From Desulfovibrio aminophilus (lineage in GTDB: Bacteria; Desulfobacterota; Desulfovibrionia; Desulfovibrionales; Desulfovibrionaceae), in NCBI RefSeq assembly GCF_023660105.1, contig NZ_JAMHGA010000037.1, forward strand, positions 1-64,000: a stretch of 64,000 bases of DNA, given 5' to 3'. The notes beneath the pieces were generated by a model, which had not been told where the DNA came from, did not search any database, and saw only the letters and a program-made list of their open reading frames with translations. Positions 1 through 8,828 of this stretch are shown here, piece after piece (position 1 is the first letter of the stretch; each line of letters opens with the position of its first letter). The position numbers and the translations under genes were made by a program.

Positions 1-154
1 TCCCTGTCAACCGTTTTTTCGCATCCGAGTCTCAAAGATCATTTCGCCACCGTTTTGCCCTCGCGGGCTCGTCCTCAGCGGCGAAGGGTGTTTCTAGGCA
101 AATCCGGCCCAAGGGTCAAGGGGAAAATAACAACGAAATGCAAAAAAGTTTTTC

Positions 155-182
155 TTGACGCTCAACGCACTGATGATATTCA
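155..182 (+). promoter_or_regulatory. Candidate sigma70-type promoter for the AlkD-like gene
   Basis: A TTGACG hexamer at 155-160 is followed after 16 bases by TATTCA at 177-182. It lies in the AT-richer part of the leading intergenic stretch (1-266), about 85 bases before the first gene. The -35 matches well and the -10 only partly. I see nothing else in 1-154. Confidence 0.35.
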
Positions 183-266
183 TTTTTTAAGACATGCAGC
201 GAGCCTATCCCCCCCGGAAGAGGCCTTTTTCCCGGGGCGCGCGCCCCGATCCACCAAGGAGCCTTC

Positions 267-980
267 ATGGCAGACCTCCCCGCCCTCATCCGCGCCCGTC
301 TCCTGGAGCAGGTGGACATCCCCTACCGGGATGGCTGCCGGGCCTTTTTCAAGGAGACCATCCACCCGCTGGGCGTGCGCTCGGCCCAGGTGAACCGGCT
401 GGCCGCCGAGGTCGCCCGCCTTGTCCGGGACTGGGACGCCCCGCGCGTCTGGGAGCTCTGCCGAGCTCTTTGGGCCACCGGCCTGATGGAGGAAGGCAGC
501 TTGGCCTGCAAGCTGGCGGCCCGGCCCGAGCGACGCCTCGGCCCGGAGGACTTCCCGGAACTTGAGGACTGGCTCGGCCGCCATGTATCCAACTGGGCCC
601 ACTGCGACGACCTCTGCACCCACGCCCTCGGATCCCTGCTCCTTCATTATAAGGAAGTACGCCCCCGCACCGAGGCCTGGGTCGGCTCGCCCAACCGCTG
701 GCTGCGCCGGGGCGCGGCCGTGGCCTTCATTCCCCTGGCCAAGGCCGAAGAGCTGCGCCCAGTCCTGGCCCGGGCCGACGCCCTGCTCCCGGACGCCGAC
801 GACCTGGTGCGCAAGGGTCTGGGCTGGCTGCTCAAGGAGGCCGGACGGCGCCGCCCCGGGCCGATGCGCGACTACCTGCTCTCCCGGCGGGAGCGGATGG
901 CGCGCGTGGCCCTGCGCATCGCCGTGGAAAAGCTGCCGGAGGCCGCGCGGCGCGAGGTCATGGGGAGGCGGGGAAAATGA
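267..980 (+). CDS. AlkD-like DNA alkylation repair protein
   Basis: This 237-residue, Arg/Leu-rich helical protein fits the AlkD-type DNA alkylation repair family (HEAT-like helical repeats that cradle DNA and remove bulky or cationic alkylated bases). The family pattern is visible in the centre, with W-x3-D-x-LCTH near residue 111 and a Trp-x-Ser-x-Asn-Arg-Trp-x-Arg-Arg stretch near 136-145. An ATG with AAGGAG ten bases upstream sets the start. It stands alone, followed after 46 bases by an AraC-family gene, which suggests but does not prove shared control. Catalytic identity is inferred from family resemblance only. Confidence 0.78.
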   Translation: MADLPALIRARLLEQVDIPYRDGCRAFFKETIHPLGVRSAQVNRLAAEVARLVRDWDAPRVWELCRALWATGLMEEGSLACKLAARPERRLGPEDFPELEDWLGRHVSNWAHCDDLCTHALGSLLLHYKEVRPRTEAWVGSPNRWLRRGAAVAFIPLAKAEELRPVLARADALLPDADDLVRKGLGWLLKEAGRRRPGPMRDYLLSRRERMARVALRIAVEKLPEAARREVMGRRGK

Positions 981-1026
981 GAAAAACAGTCAGGCGGGCC
1001 GCCTCCGATCCTGATAGGGTGGCCCC

Positions 1027-1926
1027 GTGATGCGACAGAACACCCGCGAATCCTACCACCAGCGCGTGCTGCGCGTCCTGGTCCACATCCAGGAGCACCT
1101 GGGCGAGCCCCTGGAACTGGTCGACTTGGCCGCGCTGGCCCATGTCTCGCCCTCGCATTTCCATCGCATCTTCAAGGGCATGCTCGGCGAGACCCTCATG
1201 GACCACGTGCGCCGCATCCGGCTGGAGCGGGCCTGCCACCATCTGACCCGCCATATGGCCTCGGTCACGAACTCGGCCCTGGACGCGGGTTACGAAAGCC
1301 CGGAGGCCTTCAGCCGAGCCTTTCGCCGCGCCTTCGGCAGTTCCCCCTCGGAGTGCCGCCGGACGCGGCGCGCCCCCCAGTTCCCCACCGCCCCGTCCGG
1401 AGTCCGCTACCATCCAGGCGGTCTGCCCCGGGGCTTCACCTTCATTCCCAAAGGAGAAATTCTCATGGACGTACGCATCGAAACCCTGCCCGAACGCCGC
1501 GTGGCCGGCGTGCGCCACACCGGCCCCTACAAGGACTGCGAACCCGCCTGGAACACGCTCTGCGCCTGGGCCGGTCCGCGCGGCCTGCTGACCCCGGCCA
1601 CCCTGTTCATCGGCATCTGCTACGACGACCCGCAGGCCACCGCGCCGGAGGCCATCCGCTACGACGCCGCCATCCCCGTGGGCCCGGAGGTCCAGTCCGA
1701 GGGAGCGATCACGGTCCAGACCATCCCGGGCGGGGACTACGCCGTGGCCATCCATCGGGGGCCCTATGAGAATCTGGAGAAGACCTACGCGGCGCTCATG
1801 GGCCGTTGGCTGCCCCAGAGCGGACGGATGCTGCGCGAGGCGCCCGGCTTCGAGATCTACCGCAGCGACCCCAAGACCACCGCGCCCGAGGACCTGATCA
1901 CGGAAATCTACATGCCCCTGGCTTGA
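1027..1926 (+). CDS. AraC-family regulator with GyrI-like effector domain
   Basis: The first ~110 residues form a typical AraC/XylS double helix-turn-helix (LVDLAALAHVSPSHFHRIFK, then a second helix pair ending in ESPEAFSRAFRRAFGSSPSE). Residues ~145-299 match the GyrI-like/SbmC small-molecule-binding domain (start MDVRIETLPERRVAGVRHTG, plus the Gly-Gly-Asp-Tyr-Ala segment). This DNA-binding-first order is common in the Rob-like subgroup, which usually senses drugs or amphipathic molecules. GTG at 1027 and ATG at 1030 are both possible starts. The ligand is unknown. Confidence 0.85.
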   Translation: MMRQNTRESYHQRVLRVLVHIQEHLGEPLELVDLAALAHVSPSHFHRIFKGMLGETLMDHVRRIRLERACHHLTRHMASVTNSALDAGYESPEAFSRAFRRAFGSSPSECRRTRRAPQFPTAPSGVRYHPGGLPRGFTFIPKGEILMDVRIETLPERRVAGVRHTGPYKDCEPAWNTLCAWAGPRGLLTPATLFIGICYDDPQATAPEAIRYDAAIPVGPEVQSEGAITVQTIPGGDYAVAIHRGPYENLEKTYAALMGRWLPQSGRMLREAPGFEIYRSDPKTTAPEDLITEIYMPLA

Positions 1927-1930
1927 GGGC

Positions 1931-3448
1931 TCAACGTTCGCCGATCCAGGGCCCGGCGAACCGGGCGAACCCCGAAGTCATCCGCTCCAGCCTGACGGCG
2001 TCCCGGGCCCATGCCGGGGCGCCCTCGGGTGGGGTGTCCTCCTCGGGCAGGAGAAGAACGCGGGCCAAGCCATACGGCGGCGAGCTCTCCAGCAGGGCCA
2101 GATCCTCGCTCCATATCCGCCTGGGGTCCGGCCCGCTGAAGAGCCAAAGCGACGGAACGGAGAGAGCGCGCAGGGCCGATTCGCTCAGCACGGCGGGCCG
2201 CGCCGCCGCGTCCTGGGACGCCACGGCCTGAACCAGGAAGTTCGGAGCCTTGCGCCCAGCCCGGCAGGCATCCAAGGCGGCGGACAGGCCTTCGTCCCGG
2301 CCGAACACGCCCACGCGCTTCGGATCAATCTTTTCTTGGCGGCGCAGGAAGGCCACGGCCGCCAGGGCGTCCTCGGCCAGGTCCACCTCGCCGCCGGGCT
2401 TTCCCTCCGACGCGCCGCAGCCGCGCGGGTCGAAGAGGAGCACGGCCACGTTCTGAGCCACCATTTGCCGGGCCAAACCCTCCGACAGCTTGCGCGGACG
2501 GCATTGACTCCCGGCCAGCCAGACCACGGCGGGAAACGGTCCCTCTCCCGGAGGCACGATGAGGGTGCCGGAGAAGTCCGTGAAGCCCCGGGAGAAGGTC
2601 ACGGCCCGCTCGTTGAAGAATATCTTGTTCGGGAACTGCGCGGTCTGCTTGCCCCCGTGCATCCAGATCACCCGGCTGATGTCGTCGCCGTTGGCCAGGA
2701 AGATGATCGTGCCCACCATGGGATCGTCTTCGTCGAAGCTCGGTCCGTAGGAATAGATGTACCTTCCGAACTGTTTGAGCTTCCTGAATATTCCAGACTT
2801 GGAGTCATAAAACAGGAGACTCTTGTAGGGGGTGTCTCGGGCGTCGATGATGGTCACGCTGCTCTGCCCGTCGTCGTAGACATACTGCCCCACGTACTGC
2901 TCGATGGTGTAGGTGTAGTAGCCGAGCACATGGCCGAAACGGCTCTCGGCCCCGTGCTTGAGATAGTCCGGGGCCTCCTGTTCGACGTAGCCGCCGCTCT
3001 GGGCGAACGCCTCCAGCTCCGGGTCCGCGTTGCGGGGCGCCTCGGCGGTCTTGTGCTCGCTGATGGGCTTGGGCGGGGCCGAAGCCCGGGCCGAGGCGGA
3101 CGGGACGGCCTTGACCGTCCGGGGCGGGGCGGACGGCGTGCGCCGAACCGGCGTTTCAGCCCGGGCCGCCGGGGCCGGAGGCGCGGGCCGGGCCTCGGGC
3201 GGAGCAGGAGTCGCCGGAGGCTTCCGGCGCACCTCCACGATGTTGGATTGCGGGGTCGGGACAGGTGGTTGGACTGGGATCGGGGCCGGTTCGGCCTTGA
3301 CCATCTCGTGTAGGTCCAGCTCCATCAGGGTGCGGGGCCGGGACAGCCACCAGGGCATGGACAGGGTAAGCCCCAAGGACAGGCACACCGCGCTATGCAG
3401 CGCCAGGGAAAGAAACCCGCTCAAAACGCGCGCGCCGGAAACCGTCAT
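1931..3448 (-). CDS. Membrane-anchored alpha/beta hydrolase with TonB-like proline-rich N-terminus
   Basis: About 505 residues. Residues 9-36 are one hydrophobic helix, followed by MELDLHEM and a long Pro/Ala-rich stretch (50-135) resembling the spacer of TonB/energy-transducer proteins. Residues ~290-500 read as an alpha/beta hydrolase of the dienelactone-hydrolase/peptidase type (oxyanion strand FPAVVWLAGS, then VLLFDPRGCGASEG, then DPKRVGVFGRDEG). At the nucleophile elbow the usual Ser or Cys is Asp (G-R-D-E-G, D385). That is either inactivating or a haloalkane-dehalogenase-like change. I chose the ATG at 3448; a TTG six codons upstream is possible. It is convergent with the AraC gene and ends five bases from it. 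The substrate is unknown. Confidence 0.6.
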   Translation of the reverse strand: MTVSGARVLSGFLSLALHSAVCLSLGLTLSMPWWLSRPRTLMELDLHEMVKAEPAPIPVQPPVPTPQSNIVEVRRKPPATPAPPEARPAPPAPAARAETPVRRTPSAPPRTVKAVPSASARASAPPKPISEHKTAEAPRNADPELEAFAQSGGYVEQEAPDYLKHGAESRFGHVLGYYTYTIEQYVGQYVYDDGQSSVTIIDARDTPYKSLLFYDSKSGIFRKLKQFGRYIYSYGPSFDEDDPMVGTIIFLANGDDISRVIWMHGGKQTAQFPNKIFFNERAVTFSRGFTDFSGTLIVPPGEGPFPAVVWLAGSQCRPRKLSEGLARQMVAQNVAVLLFDPRGCGASEGKPGGEVDLAEDALAAVAFLRRQEKIDPKRVGVFGRDEGLSAALDACRAGRKAPNFLVQAVASQDAAARPAVLSESALRALSVPSLWLFSGPDPRRIWSEDLALLESSPPYGLARVLLLPEEDTPPEGAPAWARDAVRLERMTSGFARFAGPWIGER

Positions 3449-3562
3449 GCTCGAAGCCGCCCCCAACCGGCCTTGCTCCCATCATGCGCACTCGCGGGCC
3501 CTGGGTCAAGGGGCCTCGGCCAATGAAATCAATGTCTTCCGTAATACTCGGATTTGCCGGAA

Positions 3563-4354
3563 TCAGGAAACGCCGAGCTTGATGCGCAGGAACCGCGCGA
3601 TCATGGCGTTGACCTGCTCCGGCACCTCCAGGGTCAGGAAATGCCCGCCACAGACCACCTGGGCCAGGACCACGCCGGGCACGAGGCGGCGCAGGGCGCG
3701 GGAGTCCACGCGGGGATGGTCGGAAAAGACGCAGAGCAGCGGGCAGCGCAGATCGCGGAGGGCCTGTTCGTAGCCCGGGTCGGCGTAGAGCTCGATCAGG
3801 GCCGGGAGCACATGGGGCGGCGTGGCCCGCACGCGGGACAGCACCCACTCCCGCAACGCGGGGTCGTCCTCGGGCGTGAACATGGCTTCGAAGAAGGCCC
3901 GGGCGGCCAGGGGCGCGGACTCGGCCCGCAGCCGGTCGCGCAGGCCCGGCAGCCAGAGATCCAGGTCCGGCGGGGACAGCAGCCGGGAGTCCAGGGCCAC
4001 GACCCCGGCCACGAGATCAGGCCGGAACGCGGCCAGCCGCACGGCCAGGGCCCCGCCCAGGGAATGGCCCACGACCACCAGCCCGCGCAGGTCCAGTTCG
4101 CGGCAGAGGAGCGAAAGGTCGCCCACCAGGGTCTTGAAGTCGTAGGGGCCTTCGGGCTTGTCGCTGCGGCCGTGGCCGCGCAGGTCCGGGACGATGACGC
4201 GGTGGCGGGGAGAAAAATGTTCGGCCAGGGGTTCCAGAAAGGCGGCGTCGCAGCTGTTGCCGTGCAGGAGGAGCAGCGGGGGATCGCCGTGTCCCAGGTC
4301 GTCCAGCACGAGCCGGACGCCGTCGCGCGCCCGGATCTCGCGCGCGGGGCTCAT
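3563..4354 (-). CDS. Alpha/beta hydrolase
   Basis: A 263-residue single-domain hydrolase: oxyanion motif LLLLHGNS near residue 30, VIVPDLRGHGRSDKPEG, nucleophile elbow GHSLGG with the catalytic Ser, and a late His in GGHFLTLEVPE. This is the standard Ser-Asp-His arrangement of esterases, lactonases and C-C hydrolases. The ATG at 4354 overlaps the stop of the upstream kinase gene as ATGA, so the two are translationally coupled. Substrate cannot be read from sequence. Linkage to a kinase may be only operonic convenience. Confidence 0.8.
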   Translation of the reverse strand: MSPAREIRARDGVRLVLDDLGHGDPPLLLLHGNSCDAAFLEPLAEHFSPRHRVIVPDLRGHGRSDKPEGPYDFKTLVGDLSLLCRELDLRGLVVVGHSLGGALAVRLAAFRPDLVAGVVALDSRLLSPPDLDLWLPGLRDRLRAESAPLAARAFFEAMFTPEDDPALREWVLSRVRATPPHVLPALIELYADPGYEQALRDLRCPLLCVFSDHPRVDSRALRRLVPGVVLAQVVCGGHFLTLEVPEQVNAMIARFLRIKLGVS

Positions 4355-6267
4355 GCGCATTCCGAAAGCGGCAGAAAGACGCGGAACACGGAGCCCTTGC
4401 CGGGCTCGGAGTCGGCTTCGATGTCTCCGCCGTGCTGATCCACGGCCTTGCGGACGATGAACAGCCCGAGCCCCGTGCCCTTGGAGCCCTTGGTGGAGAA
4501 AAAGACGCTGAACAGCTTTTCCAGGGTCTCGCGGTCCATGCCGATGCCGTTGTCCTCCACTTCCACCACCAGTTCCTCGGCCTCGCGGTAGGCGCGGAAC
4601 ACCACCCGGTGCGCGCTCTTGGCGGTATCCTGGACGCAGGCGTCCACGGCGTTCTCCAGGAGGTTGACCAGCGCCGGGGCCAGCACCGAGGGGTCGCCCA
4701 CCAAGCGGCCGAGGCCGTCCCGAAACTCGCGGACAAAGGCCACGCCGAGCTTCTCGGCCTTGGGTCCGGCGGAATCGGCCACGTTGTTCAAAAGCTCGGC
4801 CGCGTCCAGGTCCTGGATGTTCATATCCCGCTTGCGGGCCCAGAACAAGATGTCCATGACCATGCCCTTGATGCGGCCCACGAGCTGGGTCACGGCATCC
4901 CAGCCCTCGGCCAGGCGCGTCTGGTCGCCCTTGGCCAGGCCGGCGTTGACCTTGTACATGGCCCCGTCCAAGGCCGTGAGCAGTCCCTTGATGCCGTGGG
5001 AGAGCGAGGCGATGAGCATGCCCAGGGAGGTCAGGTGCTCCTGGAGGCGGCGGACCTCGGTGATGTCGGCGGCCAGCTCCAGGACCTGGACCACCCGGTC
5101 CTGGGCGTCGCGGATGGGCGCGGTCCAGACCAGGGCGTTGATGCGGCCGCCGCCCCGGGTCAGGAACTGGGTCTCCAGGCGGTGCGACTGGCCGTCCTTG
5201 AAGGTCAGCAGGGCCGGGCACTCCGGGCAGGGGTCGTTGCGGCCATGACAGGCGCGGTGGCAGAGCGCGCCCTCGTGCTCGCCGAACTCCTTGCGGAAAC
5301 GGCGGTTGGCGGCCGCGATGGTCAGGTCCGGGTTGACCAGGGCGATGGCGCAGGGCGTTTCATCGAAGAGCTGGCGGTAAAGCTGCTGGGTGTTGCGCAA
5401 CTCCTCCTGGAGGCGGCGCACCTCGCCCACGTCCCCGGATATCTCCAGGACCAGCTCCACCTCGCCGTTTGCCCCCCGGATGGGCACGGTGTGGACCATC
5501 ACCGGGTGGTCGTTGCCGTTGACGCAGACCACCACTTCGCGGGAATGCTGGCTCCGGCCCGTGGCCAGGGTGCGGGCCACCGGGGAGCCATCGGCCGCCT
5601 CGGCGCCGTTCTTGTAAACCTCCCAGCTGCCCCGGCCGACCTTGTCGCCGAGCCGTTCCTTGTAATAGCGGTTCACGGACAGCACATGCGCCTGGCGGTC
5701 ATGCAGGGAGACGAAGCTGGGAAGATCGTTGAAGAAACGGATGTCGCCGGCGAAGTCCCGGGAGAGCCCCTGCAGGGCCTGGGTCAGGCCCTCCATGACC
5801 TGTCCGGCGGCCTTCTGGCGTTCGTAGTCCACGATGCGCGCGGCCTGCTCCTGGACCAGGCGCTCCAGGTTCTCGGTGTACTCGCGCATCTTGGCGCGCA
5901 TCTCGATGCGCTCGGTGGCCCGGCGCAACGCGATCTCCAGGACCTCCGGGCTCACGGGCTTGTTGATGAAGTCCGCGGCCGAAAGCTTGAGGCTTTCGAT
6001 GGCCACGTCCAGGTCGCCGTGGCCGGTGATCATGATGACTTCGGTGTCCGGGGATTCCAGCTTGATGGCGCGCAGGAGCTCGATGCCCCCCATTCCGGGC
6101 ATGCGGATGTCGGTGATCACGATGGGCGGGCGATGCTCGCGGAAGACGCGCATGGCCTCCTCGCCGCTGGCCGCGGTGAAGACCTCATAGCCCATGTCGG
6201 CCAGGGTGATGGCCACCACGCGGCGGATGCCGTCTTCGTCGTCGACGAGCAGAAGGGAATCAACCAT
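4351..6267 (-). CDS. Hybrid REC-PAS-PAS-histidine kinase
   Basis: A soluble 638-residue protein with an N-terminal receiver (Asp-Asp pair near 9-10, phospho-acceptor D53, Lys103 in NKPV), a coiled stretch (~115-150), two PAS regions (~175-280 and ~295-405), a HisKA helix with H424 in SLSHGIKG, and a HATPase (DNGIGMD, KGTGLGLF). The second PAS carries C336, C340, C347 and C350 in a CHRACHGRNDPCPECP motif, also found in the membrane kinase at 9964-12273. No membrane segments are visible. It likely takes phosphate on its receiver and feeds or removes phosphate elsewhere. It is a paralogue of the protein at 8829-9992. Confidence 0.88.
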   Translation of the reverse strand: MVDSLLLVDDEDGIRRVVAITLADMGYEVFTAASGEEAMRVFREHRPPIVITDIRMPGMGGIELLRAIKLESPDTEVIMITGHGDLDVAIESLKLSAADFINKPVSPEVLEIALRRATERIEMRAKMREYTENLERLVQEQAARIVDYERQKAAGQVMEGLTQALQGLSRDFAGDIRFFNDLPSFVSLHDRQAHVLSVNRYYKERLGDKVGRGSWEVYKNGAEAADGSPVARTLATGRSQHSREVVVCVNGNDHPVMVHTVPIRGANGEVELVLEISGDVGEVRRLQEELRNTQQLYRQLFDETPCAIALVNPDLTIAAANRRFRKEFGEHEGALCHRACHGRNDPCPECPALLTFKDGQSHRLETQFLTRGGGRINALVWTAPIRDAQDRVVQVLELAADITEVRRLQEHLTSLGMLIASLSHGIKGLLTALDGAMYKVNAGLAKGDQTRLAEGWDAVTQLVGRIKGMVMDILFWARKRDMNIQDLDAAELLNNVADSAGPKAEKLGVAFVREFRDGLGRLVGDPSVLAPALVNLLENAVDACVQDTAKSAHRVVFRAYREAEELVVEVEDNGIGMDRETLEKLFSVFFSTKGSKGTGLGLFIVRKAVDQHGGDIEADSEPGKGSVFRVFLPLSECA

Positions 6268-6407
6268 GAATCGCGACTCCGCCCCGCGAAATCCGGTGGA
6301 ATCCGCCGCGCGCGGGGCAATGGCGCACGGCGGAATGCCTCATCGATCCGGTATGGTAAACGGCCGCCCCGGCCCCGGCGGACCGGGACGGCGCCCGGTC
6401 CCGTCGG

Positions 6408-6767
6408 TTACGGCTTGCCGATGGTCTGCTCGACGATCTTCAGCACTTCCTGGGGATCGAAGGGCTTGTTCACCGTGGCCACGGCCTTGCGGATGGCCAG
6501 ATGGATGCCCGCCAGACCGCTGATCACGATCACCGGGATGTCCTTGTACTCGTCCTTCTGGGTGTACTTGCGGTAGAACCGCGGACCCCACTCGTTGGGC
6601 ATCTCCAGGTCCAGGGTGATGAGCTGGGGCTTCTCCTTCTCCAGCACGCCCAGGGCGGCCTCGCCGTCCGAGGCGCTGCAGGTCTCGTAGCCGTTGTCCT
6701 TGAACACGGAGACGAGGTACTCCACGATGGCCGGGTCGTCGTCCACGACCATGATCTTCTTCGCCAT
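6408..6767 (-). CDS. Stand-alone response regulator receiver
   Basis: A 119-residue CheY-like receiver with no output domain. It starts MAKKIMVVDDDP, has the phospho-acceptor Asp in LITLDLEMPNEWG and the conserved Lys in VNKPFDP. GGGGGA lies six bases before the ATG at 6767. The ~140 bases between it and the downstream kinase start at 6267 hold no gene. Because the nearby kinases also lack DNA-binding outputs, it may act as a shuttle or through protein contact. Confidence 0.88.
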   Translation of the reverse strand: MAKKIMVVDDDPAIVEYLVSVFKDNGYETCSASDGEAALGVLEKEKPQLITLDLEMPNEWGPRFYRKYTQKDEYKDIPVIVISGLAGIHLAIRKAVATVNKPFDPQEVLKIVEQTIGKP

Positions 6768-6825
6768 GATGTCCCCCTTTTGGGTTGTGTCCTCAACGTC
6801 CGCCGACGGGCCGCCGCGCGGTCCG

Positions 6826-7230
6826 TCAGCCATGCATCTTGAGCAGCCGATCGGCGGCGGCCAGCAGGGCCTCCGGCTTCGGCGGCTTCTCCACGTACGC
6901 CTCGGGACCGGGCAGGGGGCCGCCGGTGGCGGCCCGCAGGGTCTCCAGGGCGTGCTCGAAGGTGGGTCCGCCCACCGCCGAGACGATCATCACCGGCACG
7001 CGGCTCAGGCCCGCGTCGGCCTTGAGCTCCCGGAACATGCGGATGCCGCCGTCGCCGGGCATCATGAGGTCCAGGCTGATGAGCGCCGGGGCCTCCTCGC
7101 GGGCCTTGCGCAGGCCCTCCTCGCCGTCGCGGGCCAGCACCGGCCGGAAGCCGGCGCTCTCGAACACCGCGCCGATGTAGATGCGCAGGTGCATCTCATC
7201 GTCCACGACGAGCACGGCGGGCCGCGTCAC
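6826..7230 (-). CDS. Stand-alone response regulator receiver
   Basis: A 134-residue single receiver. It has the acidic pair in VLVVDDEMH, the acceptor Asp in LISLDLMMPGDGG and the Lys in VEKPPKPE. It starts with GTG at 7230 preceded by a strong GGAGG. It lies about 60 bases upstream of the other single receiver and 20 bases after the universal stress gene, all on the minus strand, so the three are probably one transcript. It is clearly diverged from its neighbour, for example in the Gly/Pro-rich loop before the Lys. Confidence 0.85.
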   Translation of the reverse strand: MTRPAVLVVDDEMHLRIYIGAVFESAGFRPVLARDGEEGLRKAREEAPALISLDLMMPGDGGIRMFRELKADAGLSRVPVMIVSAVGGPTFEHALETLRAATGGPLPGPEAYVEKPPKPEALLAAADRLLKMHG

Positions 7231-7249
7231 GCAAACCTCCAGGTCCGGC

Positions 7250-8200
7250 CTAGTCCGACTCGGGACGGGCGCCGTAGGGCGTGACGTCCACCTTGTCGGG
7301 ATGGTTCACGCTGAGCACCGGACAGGCCGAGCGCAGGACCACCTGCTCCACGGTGCTGCCCAGCAGGGCCTTCTCCGGGTCCACCTCGCGGGTGTGGTGG
7401 GCCATGACCACGAGGTCGGCCTTGCTCTCGCGGGCGAACTTCAGGACCTCCACGTGGGGCGTGCCCTCGCGGATGGTGATGGTGTAGTTGTCGAACTCGC
7501 CCATGTTGGCCACGTACTTGCCCTGCATCTTCTCCTCGGCCTCGCGCACCTTGGCCTCGATGGCGGCCTGGTTGGAGGCGTGCAGCTCGTTCTCCGAGCT
7601 CAGGTCCACGCAGTGGAAGAGGTGCAGGGTGCAGCCGATGTCGGCGGCCACGTTGCGGGCGAACTGGAAGGCGTAGTCCGAGGCCTTGGAGAAGTCCGTG
7701 GCCACGACGATGTTGGCGAAGTAGGACCAGCAGGTCACGCAGGGGCGGCTGACGATGAGCACGGGGCAGCGGGCGGACTTGGCCACCTTCTGCATGGTGC
7801 TGCCCGCGATGGCCCGGTGCCGGGAGGCGCCGATGTCCTCGGGGCGGTTGTGCGCGCCCATGATGATCAAATTCACGTCGTCCTTGCGGGCCTTGCGCAG
7901 GATCTCGGTGTGCGGCTCGCCCACCAGGGCGTCGAAGGCCACGCCGGGGTGCTCCTTGGCCTGCTTTTCGTAGTACTGCTTCATCTCCTCCAGGACCAGG
8001 CCGACGAGGTTCTCGTCGCCCTCCACCCGGTCGCCGGTGCGCACGTCGCGGTATTCCAGGCCGAAGCCGCGCGTGGGCAGGCCGAAGACATGGAACACGG
8101 AAAGCCGCGAGTGGTTCTTGCGGGACAGCTCGAAGGCCACCTTGGCCGCGTCGTCGCAGGTCGGGGACGCCGTGGTGGCGAAGAGAATCTTCTCGAACAT
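7250..8200 (-). CDS. Tandem-domain universal stress protein (UspA family)
   Basis: A 316-residue protein with two UspA domains. The first (2-~160) begins FEKILFATTAS and ends IAGSTMQKVAKSARCPVLIV. The second (~168-305) begins FANIVVATDFSKASDYAFQF and ends LLGSTVEQVVLRSACPVLSV. The G-S-T segments are the usual end of the ATP-binding loop, so nucleotide binding is plausible. Such tandem proteins are linked to redox or energy stress. AGGAGG lies inside the end of the upstream gene, whose stop is only four bases before this ATG, so translation is probably coupled. Confidence 0.88.
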   Translation of the reverse strand: MFEKILFATTASPTCDDAAKVAFELSRKNHSRLSVFHVFGLPTRGFGLEYRDVRTGDRVEGDENLVGLVLEEMKQYYEKQAKEHPGVAFDALVGEPHTEILRKARKDDVNLIIMGAHNRPEDIGASRHRAIAGSTMQKVAKSARCPVLIVSRPCVTCWSYFANIVVATDFSKASDYAFQFARNVAADIGCTLHLFHCVDLSSENELHASNQAAIEAKVREAEEKMQGKYVANMGEFDNYTITIREGTPHVEVLKFARESKADLVVMAHHTREVDPEKALLGSTVEQVVLRSACPVLSVNHPDKVDVTPYGARPESD

Positions 8201-8204
8201 GAGG

Positions 8205-8741
8205 CTACCTCCTTAAGGAGCATTCGGTTGGTGTTCCATGAAACGCGAGCTGCCAGCCGATTCCTTCCAGCACGTCGAACAGGGTGTACGTCGTCTCGAA
8301 GACGAAGACATTGACCTTGTCGCCGAACACGACGTGCCGCAGGCCGCCCAGGCGGACCGGCACGTCCAGCAGGTGTTCCAGCTGATAGGACTTGATCTCC
8401 AAAGCCTCGCCGGCGGCCACGCCGTGGAACGCGTGGTAGATGTCCAGGCGCGGCTTGCCCGGAAACCCCACCATCTCCACGGTTCTGGTCAGCTGCAGCC
8501 AATCCAGGCCGGCGGGCCGGCAATCCCGTTCCGGCCAGGAGCCGTAACGTTCCAGCATGCCCGGGAAAAACCTATTGACGCGGGCCAATTCGGGATGGCG
8601 CCCGAGCAGGAGAAAAAAGCTGCGGAGCGTGAATCCCGGATTGAGTTGTACGGAATTGCTCAAGTACGGCAGCGGATCGTCCCCGATTGGCCTGCCGCGC
8701 TCCATCAAACGGCCGTCCGGCTGCAACTCAACCATGTCCAT
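8205..8741 (-). CDS. Conserved hypothetical protein upstream of the universal stress gene
   Basis: I do not recognise this protein. It is about 178 residues with no signal peptide or membrane segment, mixed alpha/beta composition, and a C-terminal half rich in Val/Phe/Leu (VRLGGLRHVVFGDKVNVFVF). The start is uncertain: ATG at 8741 or 8735, with an in-frame extension to 8807 that is less likely because it would run through the AT-rich promoter-like stretch. Its last codons contain the AGGAGG that should serve the universal stress gene, so it is probably cotranslated with it. A stress-related role is inferred from position only. Confidence 0.6.
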   Translation of the reverse strand: MDMVELQPDGRLMERGRPIGDDPLPYLSNSVQLNPGFTLRSFFLLLGRHPELARVNRFFPGMLERYGSWPERDCRPAGLDWLQLTRTVEMVGFPGKPRLDIYHAFHGVAAGEALEIKSYQLEHLLDVPVRLGGLRHVVFGDKVNVFVFETTYTLFDVLEGIGWQLAFHGTPTECSLRR

Positions 8742-8828
8742 CGGCAAAATCCTATAAAAAAGGTATACTTTTCCTGGCCCAATATTCCAAAACAAAAAAT
8801 GCGTCAAGGAGCCCCGGGGCGGCTTTTT

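Noticed and set aside
3563-5221. Hydrolase frame extended upstream into the kinase gene
   Set aside because: The ATGA overlap at 4351-4354 and normal family length support the short start.
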